From NCBI RefSeq assembly GCF_000224145.3, contig NW_004190444.2, positions 1-64,000 on the forward strand: a stretch of DNA of 64,000 nucleotides. The letters run 5' to 3'. A program made the position numbers and the translations under genes. Under the pieces are notes generated by a model that saw only the letters and a list, made by a program, of their open reading frames with translations, was not told where the DNA came from and did no database searches. Positions 21,942-32,126 of this stretch are shown here, one piece after another. Within the stretch, counting starts at the first letter, position 1, and the number at the start of each line of letters is the position of its first letter. The stretch is from Ciona intestinalis (lineage: Eukaryota > Chordata > Ascidiacea > Phlebobranchia > Cionidae).

Positions 21942-23452
21942 CCACACATGGAGTTTTATAAATCTACACTACTGCGTGTAACAAACATTATTGTCTTTGA
22001 TTCTGGAACATAATATGATGTCATAAAGCACATTATGATGTCATCATTACATTGCCAGGCAAACAGATAAAGTTCATTGAATTGTTAATTGTTACAACAT
22101 AATTCAATTATGATTAAAAATGATGTTATTTTCACACAGATTCAAGTCCCTTTGGTTTTAGTTTTAATATAAATGTTCCAATCAGTGTGAAAATGTAATA
22201 TTTTTATTGGTGTTGTTTTATTATTATTTTTTAATTTTGTAATTAATAAATTAAACAATTTTTAATGAAATTAAAACATTTACTGAACACGTGTGTTTTA
22301 TACAATACGCCTTTATCTAAAGTTCAAACTCATTTAGAACTTATATTTAAAAAGAATGAGTGAAACATACACCTCGTGCCAACTTACAAGTTACCACATA
22401 TGTTACTTTGTGGTTGATTGTTTTTTTCTGTATGGTCCGCAATTTGGACAACCCATTAGTGGCCACTTATTTGCCAAAATATAGCAATAACATTGAAACA
22501 AAATATTGATTAACAATGACTTTTACTAATAATTGAATGGCACTTGCAAAACTACTACAAATAACCAAAAAGGTATATTTATTATTTATATTAAAATTAC
22601 AAGTTTAAAGTCATAGTAAGCATAGTTTGCTTATAATTTTTATTGTCAAAAATAATAAAAAAATTCTAGAAATGTGTTGATTATTAAAATGCTGCAGACT
22701 GTTATGACATCACAATGTGTTTTCATTAACAGCAAGCCGAAACAAGTTGTGATTGTTTGTAAACAATCGTATGAAAATGTAAACCAAGACAGGAAATGAC
22801 ATCGTATTACGTGACAAAATTTAGAATTCAACAAATATTGTAAATAGTTTTGAAATAGTTTTGTATTTGTTTACCTAGGTTGTAGGTAGAAGTAAATTAA
22901 ACAAAAGTGTCCAAAAGTTGGGGTTTTAAATATTTATTTACTAACTTTTTAATTAATTTGATCTGGACTTCAACGGATGATGCAATCAACTAGAATTTGT
23001 AAAAATTTTAAAACATAATGCAGTTTAAAATATAGGCATTATAGATTAGTTGGCAGCCAAAAGCTACAATCTAGCCATTGAGAATTAAAATTGTGTTTGA
23101 AATTTTAAATAAGAAACAGAGGGTATAAGTTCAAGGCTGGGGTAAGCAAGTTAAATAAAGTTGGGTATTGTTTAGTTTTAGAAATTCATTAAAGGTTGGA
23201 TGCAGAAAATTTTATTTACAATATAAATTCATGTAATTTATTTATTCTAGTGTGGCGGGTTGCTTTATCCTCGTGTAACGTGGCAACAACAGTCATTATA
23301 AAATCGTTTTTTTTGTTTTATACATCGCGTGCCGGCTTACAAGTTACCACGTATGTAACTTTGTGGGTAAATTATTTTTATGTATGGCTGTTAAATTAAA
23401 CAACTTATTAGTAAAAAGCAGATATATAAGCAATCCTGCAACAATTAGTTTC
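21942..23452. other. Intergenic DNA between the two transporter genes
   Basis: An AATAAA at 22245-22250 is a reasonable polyadenylation signal for paralogue A. The rest is AT-rich with antisense SINE 3-prime modules near 22365-22415 and 23270-23365. No exon recognised. Confidence 0.5.
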
Positions 23453-26400
23453 ATGAAAATGAGTGAAGAAAATGGAACCACAAGTCCTAGTGTTGCAAGT
23501 GAAGAAGATATGTTGATACCAGTACAGGTAACTATATTTACTGGATTTTCAACCATGGCCTGCATTCGAACTCAGGATTCCTGGTTCTCCAACCCTGGCC
23601 TAGATTCGAACCCAGGATCACTGGTTCTCCAACCCTGGCCTAAATTCGAACCCAGGATCGCTGGTTTTCTAACCCTGGCCTGGATTCTAACCCAGGATCC
23701 CTGGGTCTCCAACCCTGGTCTGGATTTGAACCCAAGATCCCTAGTTCTCCAACTTAAAGTTAGAACTCACCCATATTCTTAACAGCCACCACAGAAAGGC
23801 CTAGGTGTTCTCATGGGCGCGTCATTCATAGTAGGAACTGTCTGTGGAAGTGGAATACTTGCTCTTCCCAAAGCTATAGTGGATGCTGGGTGGGCAGGTA
23901 AGGTGGGCTGGAATGAATGAATGTAACTTAGTTATTCTTGCATGGCGAGGCAACGACAGTCGTTATAACACTGGTGTTCTGTTTCATACACCTCGTGCCC
24001 ATTTACAAACTAGAAGTTACCACGTATGTAACTTTGAGATGAAAATGATTGTTTTTTCATACGACAACTGCACGAGTATCTTCTTATACATTATAAAATA
24101 ATGAAATATAATAAATGCACATTTTCCCAGGTATTGGCCTACTTATAATATGTGGGTTGATATCTGCCTTCACTGGCAGCATACTTGGTAAGTGTTGGAC
24201 GATTCTACGTATGAGATATCCTGAATATGAGGATCAATATATACCAGACCCATACCCTACTATTGGTTTCCGTGCAGCTGGTAGGGTGGGCAGGTTCGCA
24301 ACAAGATTTTGTGTTGTGGGAACATTGTATGGAGGAGGTAACTATGATAGCATGGCCTAGATTCGAACCCAGGATCCCTGGTTCTTTAACCCTTGCCTAG
24401 ATTCGAACCCAGGATCCCTGGTTCTCCAGCTCTGGCCTGGATTTGAACCCAGGGCCCCTGGTTCTTTAACCCTTGCCTAGATTTGAACCCAGGACCCCTG
24501 GTTCTTCAATCCTGGCTTGGATTCGAACCCAGGATTCCTGGTCCTTCAATCCTGGCCTGGATTCGAATCCAGGATATCTGATTCTTTAATCCTGGCCTGA
24601 ATTCCAACCCAGGACCACTGGTTCTTCAATCCTAGCATGGATTTAAACCAAGGATCCCTGGTTCTCTAACCATGGCCTAGAATTGAACCCAGAATTCTTG
24701 ATTCTCCAATCCTGGCCTAGATTCGAAACCAGGAACCCTAATCCTCTAACCCTGAAGTGGCAGCCATTAATAAATCACTCAAGTTCCCACCAACGAGCAT
24801 ATAAATGACATACTACCTTTGATACAGGGGTTGTTTACATTCTATTGATCGCCGGCAACATCTCCAACTTGATTGAAAGTCTCGGTCATGTAGAAATACA
24901 TGCTTGTTATTGGATTCTCATAATCACTGCCGTCCTTATTCCTTTTACTTGGCTGGGAACTCCCAAGGACTTCTGGCAAGCTGCGATAATGGCTGCTGTT
25001 ACAACGGGGATTGGCGGATTGCTTGCTACTATAGCACTTATTGTGGTGGGATATTTAAAACAGATTATATTTTAAGTAATAACAGACACAATAAATAGGA
25101 CTAATATTTCTGGTTCTCCAACCCTAGCCTAGATTTGAATCCAGGTCCCTAGTTCTCCAGCCCTGGCCTGGATTTGAACCTAGGGCCCCTGGTTCTCTAG
25201 TAATACATATACTCACCGATACAGATGGTACCAACCACCCCACCAGCCACACACTCCATTCCAACGTTCAACAGTTTCTTTAACGCTTTTGGAACGATTC
25301 TCTTTGCTTTCGGTGGAGCCAGTGTATTTCCCACCATACAAGTTGATATGAAACAACCGGACATGTTTCCTAAGTCTGTTGTTATAGGAATTATATGTAA
25401 GTTAAAGTTATAGTAGGTATATAGATGGTAGCACCCTGGGTGTTGGGGTAATAGACCTACATCCCAGGTCTCAGGTGTGTCTCACTGAAGACCTCACCCT
25501 TATAGAATATAATCTCTATTATTGAGTGTCTATAAACTGCCTCAGTGGGGTCTAAATGGTAGCACCCTGAGTGTTGGGGGGTAATAGACCTACGTAAATA
25601 TATATATACACAAGACATTTAGGTTTCTTACCTTTACATTTCTTTCCAGCTGTTTTGTGCATCTATTTACCCATCAGTGTAGCTGGCTTTGTTGTTCTTG
25701 GAAATAGCATGACAAATGCAAATATACTTGATGACCTAGCAAAAAGTTGGATGTTATATACTGTTCTTATTCTAATCACATCACATCTGTTTATGGCATT
25801 TCTCATTTTGTTGAATCCCATATTCCAGGATTTGGAAGACTTCTTTAACATTGCTAATAGTAAGTACTTATGCTCGCTGTCGAGTTATAACATTGGTGTC
25901 TTCTTATACACCAGACACACATGGTGTATTCATACACCTCATGCTCACTGTTGAGTTATAACATGGGTGTCTTCTTATACACCAGACACACATGGTGTAT
26001 TCATACACCTCATGCTCACTGTTGAGTTATAACATGGGTGTCTTCCAATACACCAGACACACATGGTTTATTCATACACCTCATGCTCACTGTCGAGTTA
26101 TAACATGGGTGTCTTTTTATACACCAGACACACATGGTGTATTCATACACCTCATGCTCACTGTCGAGTTATAACATGGCTGTCTTCTTATACACCAGGC
26201 ACACATGGTGTATTTATACACCTCATGCTCACTGTCAAGTTATAACATGGGTATCTGGTGTATTCAATAAAGCTCATGCTTACTGTCAAGTTACCTAAAC
26301 AGAATAAATTCTTTTCACAGAATTCTCGTTACGCCGCTGCATTCTCAGAGCCTGTGTCGTCATATCCATGCTCTTTGTCGCCCTCAGTGTCCCACATTTC

Positions 26401-26820
26401 GGCGTCATACTGTCTCTAATCGGGGGAACCACCATCGCTGGAACCAACTTTATTTTCCCGCCACTATTTTACATCTTGTTGTCACGGCAACGGGTACCCA
26501 GTGACGCACCAGGAGAACTACCGAAATACCCCCAAGGACCACAGTATGTGGGTGACATCGCTCCGCCCGAGGGCCAAAGTTTGAAGCTCTCTGAAACCGA
26601 CGAAGGCATAAAACTAACCCCGCAAAATAATGAGCACGCCCAAGTCCCATGGGTTACTTTTGAAATCCCGCTTTATTTGAAAGTAATGCTCATAGAAATC
26701 ATATTAATAGGATTAATTGGAGGAGTTTCGTCTACTTATTCAGTGATTGCTTCAATAGCCTCTGGCTCATCGATGTTTACAGTTCCATGCTACGTCAATT
26801 GGGCGACTGCTGATGTGTGA
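23453..26820 (+). CDS. AAAP-family amino-acid transporter, paralogue B, 7 exons, 497 aa
   Basis: Exons 23453-23527, 23786-23897, 24131-24337, 24828-25045, 25225-25396, 25650-25859 and 26321-26820. All seven have the same phases as paralogue A, and exons 1-6 also have the same lengths. A second in-frame ATG at 23459 is possible as the start. TM1 reads [20 protein letters not shown]. Exons 3-5 differ from paralogue A by only about ten mostly silent bases, apart from the last 30 nt of exon 3 and the first codons of exon 4. Exon 6 is only about 73 percent identical in protein, and exon 7 differs in its loop. The donor after exon 4 (GTGGGATAT) is weak. Function as for A: a polytopic amino-acid permease of unknown substrate. 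A plausible AATAAA lies at 27374-27379. Confidence 0.87.
23555..23755 (-). repeat. 40-bp B-box minisatellite, transporter B intron 1
   Basis: Five units of CCTGGCCTAGATTCGAACCC/AGGATCCCTGGTTCTCCAA type. On the minus strand each good unit contains GGGTTCGAAT, a TFIIIC B-box-like core. Confidence 0.85.
24350..24755 (-). repeat. 40-bp B-box minisatellite, about ten units, transporter B intron 3
   Basis: The longest minus-oriented array. Units repeat at about 40 bp with GATTCGAACCCAGGATCCC and GGTTCTTTAACCC or GGTTCTCCAA variants. It fills nearly the whole intron between exons 3 and 4. The equivalent intron of paralogue A lacks it. Confidence 0.88.
25105..25200 (-). repeat. Short 40-bp minisatellite, transporter B intron 4
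   Basis: Two to three degenerate units (CTAGCCTAGATTTGAATCC, GGCCTGGATTTGAACC) lie just upstream of exon 5. Same family as the longer arrays. Confidence 0.65.
25425..25590. repeat. Inverted copies of the GAGGTCTTCAGTGAGGC repeat family
   Basis: GTAGCACCCTGGGTGTTGGG and TAGACCTACATCCCAGGTCT appear twice around CTGCCTCAGTGGGGTCTAAA. They are in opposite orientation to the array at 27415-27860. Confidence 0.7.
25870..26290 (+). repeat. 71-bp satellite, about six units, transporter B intron 6
   Basis: GAGTTATAAC recurs at 71-bp spacing (for example 25882 and 25953). Units contain CTTCTTATACACCAGACACA and CATACACCTCATGCTCACTG. The motif is related to the antisense 3-prime module of the SINE and to the 62-bp satellite at 56450-57425. 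Confidence 0.88.
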
Positions 26821-26999
26821 GTTGTATTTAAACGTTTATTCTATAATTACGCCATAGTCATTTTGTACAAAACCCTTATTGGCAATTACTTCAACCCAGT
26901 GGCCACCAGAACCATAGAAATACCATAGGTGTTTATACGACTCTGGTGGCCACTAATGGGTTGTGTAAATTGTCAGCCATACAAGAAAAAATCACTCAC

Positions 27000-27115
27000 A
27001 AAGTTGCATACATGGTAACTCGTAAGCAGGCACGAGGTGTATGAAACAAGACGCCCGTGTTAAAACGACTGTCGCTGCCCCGACACGCGAGGATAAATAA
27101 GTTACATTCATTCAT
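27000..27115 (+). repeat. SINE 3-prime module with ATTCATTC tail
   Basis: AAGTTGCATACATGGTAACT, GGCACGAGGTGTATGAAACA, TGTTAAAACGACTGTCGCTG and GAGGATAAATAAGTTACATT, ending in CATTCATT. No tRNA head in direct continuity. Confidence 0.75.
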
Positions 27116-27414
27116 TTTCACCTGTCTTCCAATACGGCGTGAATGTGTGTCGTTCTCTTGCTCCAGCTAGCGGTGTTTTCCTAAGTTCTTTCGTAATTAT
27201 TTTTATAACGAGTGATGTACATTCAATGTCTTGTTCATATCACAAAGCTTCAATCGTTGTGTAAATTGTTCACTATATTTACTGTAATGCGACAATATTT
27301 CACAAAACACTGAAAACAACATAATACTGTATATTTCAAATATAACAAAAATGATACAAAAACACTATAATTCAATAAAACATTGTGCAATGAACATAAT
27401 TAAGCCTGTTATTA

Positions 27415-27860
27415 AGGCACACCTGAGACCTGGGATGTAGGTCTATTACCCCAACACCCAGGGTGCTACCATCTAGACCCCACTGAGGCAGTTTATAGAC
27501 CCTCAATAATAGAGATTGTATTCTATAAGGGTGAGGTCTTCAGTGAGGCACACCTGAGACCTGGGATGTAGGTATATTACCCCAACACCCAGGGTGCTAC
27601 CATCTAGACCCCACTGAGGCAGTTTATAGACACTTGATAACATATATTCTATTATATAAGGGTGAGGTCTTCAGTGAGGCACACTTGAGACCTGGGATGT
27701 AGGTCTATTACCCCAACATCCAGGGTGCTACCATCTAGACCCCACTAAGGCACTTTATAGACACTTGATAACATATATTCTATTATATAAGGGTGAGGTC
27801 TTCAGTGAGGCACACTCGAGACCTGGGATGTAGGTCTATTACCCCATTACCCCAACACGC
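27415..27860 (+). repeat. Four-copy tandem array, unit about 120-130 bp
   Basis: Each unit carries GAGACCTGGGATGTAGGTCT, ACCCCAACACCCAGGGTGCT, ACCATCTAGACCCCACTGAG and AAGGGTGAGGTCTTCAGTGA. Some units have small differences, for example ACATATATTCTATTATATAA. The array ends about 50 bp from the neighbouring gene's stop codon. Confidence 0.85.
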
Positions 27861-27908
27861 GCGGCGCTAAAGTTTGCCTGGTACATCGAAATGCGAAATG
27901 AACATAAT

Positions 27909-29777
27909 TTAAACTTTTGAACGGGTGAACGCGTTTCTTTTTAACTTAGATTCAATGTTTCTTTTCTTGTTGACGTCATCAAGCCATCGGAGAATAATTT
28001 CTGTTTTTCTTGGATCGCAAAAATTAATATGGTCAGGCATAGATGGTATAGGCTGGAACTCGTTGAAAAGAGGGGCGAATTTAATCGTAGTCCGCGGAGA
28101 TACGACGCTCGATTCTCCGCGAACGATCCCATTCGTCTCGATGTCTTTCGTTTGTTGAATGTTCCTTATTTGTCCCGGCGTTGTGGACGGGCGGATCTGT
28201 GACGTCACATTAGTGACGTCAGAAGGTCGCTGACGCTGTGACGTAGCGCTAGTGACGTCACTGGATAACCTGCTACGTAAATTTTCATTCTTTCGAGGCG
28301 TGGTGCTGTTAAAGTTACTGCCATGTACAGATGCGTTGAAACCACTGGCCGAAGTGACCGAGGTTTTTGGCTTGGAAGAGCCCGGGTGGACGGAGAAACT
28401 TCTTCGAGGCCATACTGGCTGTTTCGGAAAATTCGGCATGACAACGGTCTGCCGTTTCGGCACGGATTTCGCAACACGGGCTATCGTTTCTTGTTTTCTG
28501 GCCTCCCCCGCTGTAGAAGCACGTTTTGTTGCCTGGGTTCCGCGGCGTAAGAATTCGTTTGGGTATTGGGTTAAATCCTGGGTGTTTTCGTTGGGGTAAT
28601 GCTTAATGATGCGTGACGCCATACTTGCTACCCTTCTGGGATTCTCAGGCTCCCTGTGTGATGGGGGGTCTCCCTTTTCCGATCCAGTTGGCGCTTGCCG
28701 TTTCGTCACGACCACTTTCATAACCGGGGTGATGAAATCTTCGCTGGACTTTTCCTCTGCTACATCCATGGCTCTTGAGGAGTCCGGAGACAAAGATGCG
28801 ATGCTCTTCTTCATCTTCATTTCTTGATGTAGAGTTCGAATGAGATCCTCAGTGTAGGAAGGTTCATCAACTTTATTCGTCGTCACCGCCGAACTGAACC
28901 TGACTTTCTTCTTCGATGAAGTACGATCCTGGGGACTCTCCTTTCTGTTCCTCCGGACTAGAGATGAAACAAGAAGATCAACGCTTCCCTCGCTCGCTCT
29001 CTCCTCTCCTGATGTTTTCCCGGAGGTTTCGTCCGGAAGATCTTCCCGCACCTCTGGGGTTTTTATCTTTTCTTCCCTTTTTTCAATATTCTTCCCCTCG
29101 ATGTCAATATCAGGAACATCAACCACACTCGCGCCGTCCCCACGCCCCCGGATCTCATAGAACGGAACATAATTCACGGACGACTTCTGATGTGTCTGCG
29201 CCGACCTTATTACAGCATTGGGGGCTTGGGTTTGAAACAGACCTTGCCCGTTGGCTGATATAGAGTCGTGAACTTTGTTCCATGTCTCTGATGCCGAACC
29301 AACCGATGACCGAACTCGTGTCACGACACCAGTTGAACTTTTGACCTTCGGGGTCACGGTAGAGTAAGGTAGCACGGTTGAATAACTAGGGTAGGTGAAC
29401 GATCGAAGCCCACGTCGTCTTCTGTTGGCTACGTTTTGCGACACTGATGTAACTGGTGTCTTTTTTTGGTCGAACAACGAAGGTAGTTTCCCGCTTGTTT
29501 TCTCTTCATAGTTTGTGTGTTGTTTATACAATGACGCAATCAATGACGTGGTGTTTGACGTCACAGGTCTGAAACTTTGGCTCGGCTTCGTCTTCAGGTA
29601 ATTGTTGATATCGTGGTCCGTGATAAGAGCGCTGCTGATTCGATTGGTTGGGGCGTTTGTCGTTTCCACCAATCGTGGCTGTTGTAGCACACGTGACCCG
29701 ACCACAGATTGCTTATAAATATCGTGGGTCAAAAATGGTCTCGGAGCAGTCGAGTGATGACGTAATTCAGTCGTCAT
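27909..29777 (-). CDS. Uncharacterised 622-aa disordered protein with PP1-docking motif, intronless
   Basis: One uninterrupted frame from ATG to stop. I do not recognise the family. The composition is rich in Ser, Thr, Arg, Pro and Lys and looks largely disordered, with no signal peptide and no membrane segment. A KKVRF sequence at about residues 290-294 fits the RVxF protein phosphatase 1 docking consensus. The end is more ordered, with INFCDPRKTEIILRWLDDVN and a basic tail. Several TGACGTCA octamers lie inside the frame and yield SDVTSATSQ and SDVTNVTSQ. The length of the frame, its complexity and the lack of repeats argue for a real gene. The function is unknown, and the PP1 link is only motif-based. 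Confidence 0.72.
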   Translation of the reverse strand: MTTELRHHSTAPRPFLTHDIYKQSVVGSRVLQQPRLVETTNAPTNRISSALITDHDINNYLKTKPSQSFRPVTSNTTSLIASLYKQHTNYEEKTSGKLPSLFDQKKTPVTSVSQNVANRRRRGLRSFTYPSYSTVLPYSTVTPKVKSSTGVVTRVRSSVGSASETWNKVHDSISANGQGLFQTQAPNAVIRSAQTHQKSSVNYVPFYEIRGRGDGASVVDVPDIDIEGKNIEKREEKIKTPEVREDLPDETSGKTSGEERASEGSVDLLVSSLVRRNRKESPQDRTSSKKKVRFSSAVTTNKVDEPSYTEDLIRTLHQEMKMKKSIASLSPDSSRAMDVAEEKSSEDFITPVMKVVVTKRQAPTGSEKGDPPSHREPENPRRVASMASRIIKHYPNENTQDLTQYPNEFLRRGTQATKRASTAGEARKQETIARVAKSVPKRQTVVMPNFPKQPVWPRRSFSVHPGSSKPKTSVTSASGFNASVHGSNFNSTTPRKNENLRSRLSSDVTSATSQRQRPSDVTNVTSQIRPSTTPGQIRNIQQTKDIETNGIVRGESSVVSPRTTIKFAPLFNEFQPIPSMPDHINFCDPRKTEIILRWLDDVNKKRNIESKLKRNAFTRSKV

Positions 29778-32126
29778 TTTTATAAATATTCAAAATCTGC
29801 TGAAATACAACAGTAGATATTATACAAACTGAGTACAATATCTTAGACTTACTGCACAAAACTACACACTAAGAGTATATAGGCTGCTTAGTGCTTATAA
29901 CTTTACAAAATACATAAACATTAGTGACCACTGGGTTGGAGCAATTGCCGTTAAGTGTCAATTGCCGTTAACACAACAAATAACGACAAAACGATTTGAT
30001 ATATATACATTGAAATTATATCTAATTTGACCTAACAACCACCAAAACGCATAGAACACGTATTACAGACCTCACCCTTGTCGAATAGAATCTCTATTAT
30101 TAAGTGTCTATAAACTGCCTCAGTGGGGTCTAAATAAAATCTCCAACCTAATAACCTTTGCAAACGGTCACCAAAGTTGCAACACACCGAATGAACCTAG
30201 AATCCATCACTGGGCTTTAAATCGTGTTCCTTCGTTTCATGTTTCCATCTTCGTTTACGCTAACAACATTTCTGTAACATGAACCGCGTTTTCGTATTCT
30301 TATCTCAAGTTAAGCGATTAGAAATTTCGTTTGTTGGGGCGCGTGTTATCTGTAATTCGAAAGTGGATCGAATTTCAATTGTTCTTCGCGATTGTCTAAT
30401 TGTAACATCCTGTATTCTAGAATGTCTTATCAATTGTTCAAACAATAGAGGATTCTAGACCACGAGATTAATTAAACTGATCATTTCCAATCTGTTGGCG
30501 AATTAACACCTCTGTGACGACAAAATAGAGCGATAATTGCTTTTATTAAAATCGTTTATTCTCTGTTAGGTATCCGTATGAGTAAAAATAAATCCAACAA
30601 AATCTAAGACCAGAACTTCCGAAACTATAATTTAATTGAGATAACAAAGCAATTCAACTTATTGCAATCTGGGTTCAAAGTATCTTACAACCGAAATGGC
30701 GTTCCGTTTTTATCTACCATGATTGAACCTTGTCTTAGTACTTAATCTTACAAGAGCTGTTTTTATAAAAGTACATTTCTTAAAAATATCACATACGCGT
30801 GTTATAACGACTGACGCTTCCCGCCACGCGAAGATAAACAAGTTACTTTCATTCATTTAATGTTACATACGAAATCGTTTCCACACTACATCAGCCGACT
30901 TCTCTAAAACATATGTGTATATAAATACACATTGCTAGACGGCTACCATGTTATAAACAGCTGTCAAAACCAACAAAAACAAGATACGTAAGTAGTTCTA
31001 ACCCCTTGGGTGGAGAGAATACAGCAAAGGCTATTCAGTTACAAGTCATAACAAGTGTCAAATATATATATTCGGTTCCATACAGACCCCTTGTCAAAAC
31101 ATTTCAACAAACGCCAATATGTCGCTATTGTTGTCACTTTATTCGAGATTATTAACAGTTTGATGACGTGTATGACACCTCTGTGTGCGGACAAACGCGC
31201 GTGTGATGTCACAATAGCGAATGTGACGTTTCAATAATAATATTCGCAATTATCTAAAACGGCATTTTTTAAAGCAAAACTTAAAACCTGGTAAAAATTT
31301 GACATAAAAACGTTCACAAAGTAAGTTAACGAGTTGTATATGATTGTATTAAACGTTATTCCAAGTATACTGGTTAACACTGCTTGACTTAGTGCACAGT
31401 TACAAATAAATTGCACGATTTATAAAACTTGTGTAAATTATATTTAACTGAAAAAAAAACACCTTCTGGTCAGTTTCAATACAAACTTAACAGCACATAT
31501 ATATGATACAACAAATATGAGCTGTTTTGTTTGTATTTTTGACTGGTTTTAGGCAGTTTATAGTTGTGTATTGTATGAATGAATTGTAAGTGTTAAAACA
31601 TCAGGTATTAATACATAAACCACCGAAATACACAATTATGCTGTACAGGATTAACACACCCACCGCAAAAATATGCTGCAAAGCTTACAAAATGTTTGAA
31701 CTTTAAAATAAAGCTAATAAAATTGGAAAGTTTTTAAACGATTTGTAACCCCTGGGTCACCATTTGATTTAGTTAGGTCGCGTACTATAGTGACCCTTTG
31801 ACTGTTATTGTAAAAGTTCATTGAATGCTTACAAAAAGTTCTGTGAAATTAGGTTTCGGAAATTCTAATGTCAAAGCTTTGCTGATGAATTACCCACAAA
31901 AAAGGTTTCGGGTTTTACAAAAAAAAGGTTTCGAGGCGCTGATATAAGTACAAAAAAAAAGGTTTTGAGGCGCTGATATAAGTACAAAAAAAGGTTTTAG
32001 GCACTGATATAATACATCTAGGTAAATATCTTAGCATCACCATATTGCATATACACCATAAGCTGCATGAGTTCACTCTGGTTTTAAAAAATATCTACAC
32101 CCAATATCATTGGCATGACACACCCC
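29778..32126. other. Intergenic DNA, mostly unique, with short tandem repeats
   Basis: No coding exon recognised. Fragments of the SINE 3-prime module occur near 30790-30850 and of the GGGGTCTAAA family near 30060-30130. The four-copy A-rich repeat at 31897-32014 lies near the UROC1 3-prime end. Confidence 0.5.
31897..32014 (+). repeat. Tandem AAAAAGGTTT(T/C)GAGGCGCTGATAT repeat
   Basis: Three to four units of about 32 bp with an A-tract followed by GGTTTCGAGGCGCTGATATA or a near copy. The last unit has lost a few bases. Confidence 0.8.

Larger units (their letters stand above)
26821..27908. other. Convergent intergenic region with SINE pieces and a tandem array
   Basis: This separates the transporter B stop from the 3-prime end of the minus-strand gene. 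It holds an inverted pair of SINE fragments (26886-26980), a SINE 3-prime module (27000-27115), a candidate polyadenylation signal and the array at 27415-27860. No exon was seen. Confidence 0.5.

Noticed and set aside
26886-26980. Strong inverted repeat around CAGTGGCCACCAGA.
   Set aside because: Both arms are SINE body fragments in opposite orientation. This is explained by two insertions rather than a special structure.
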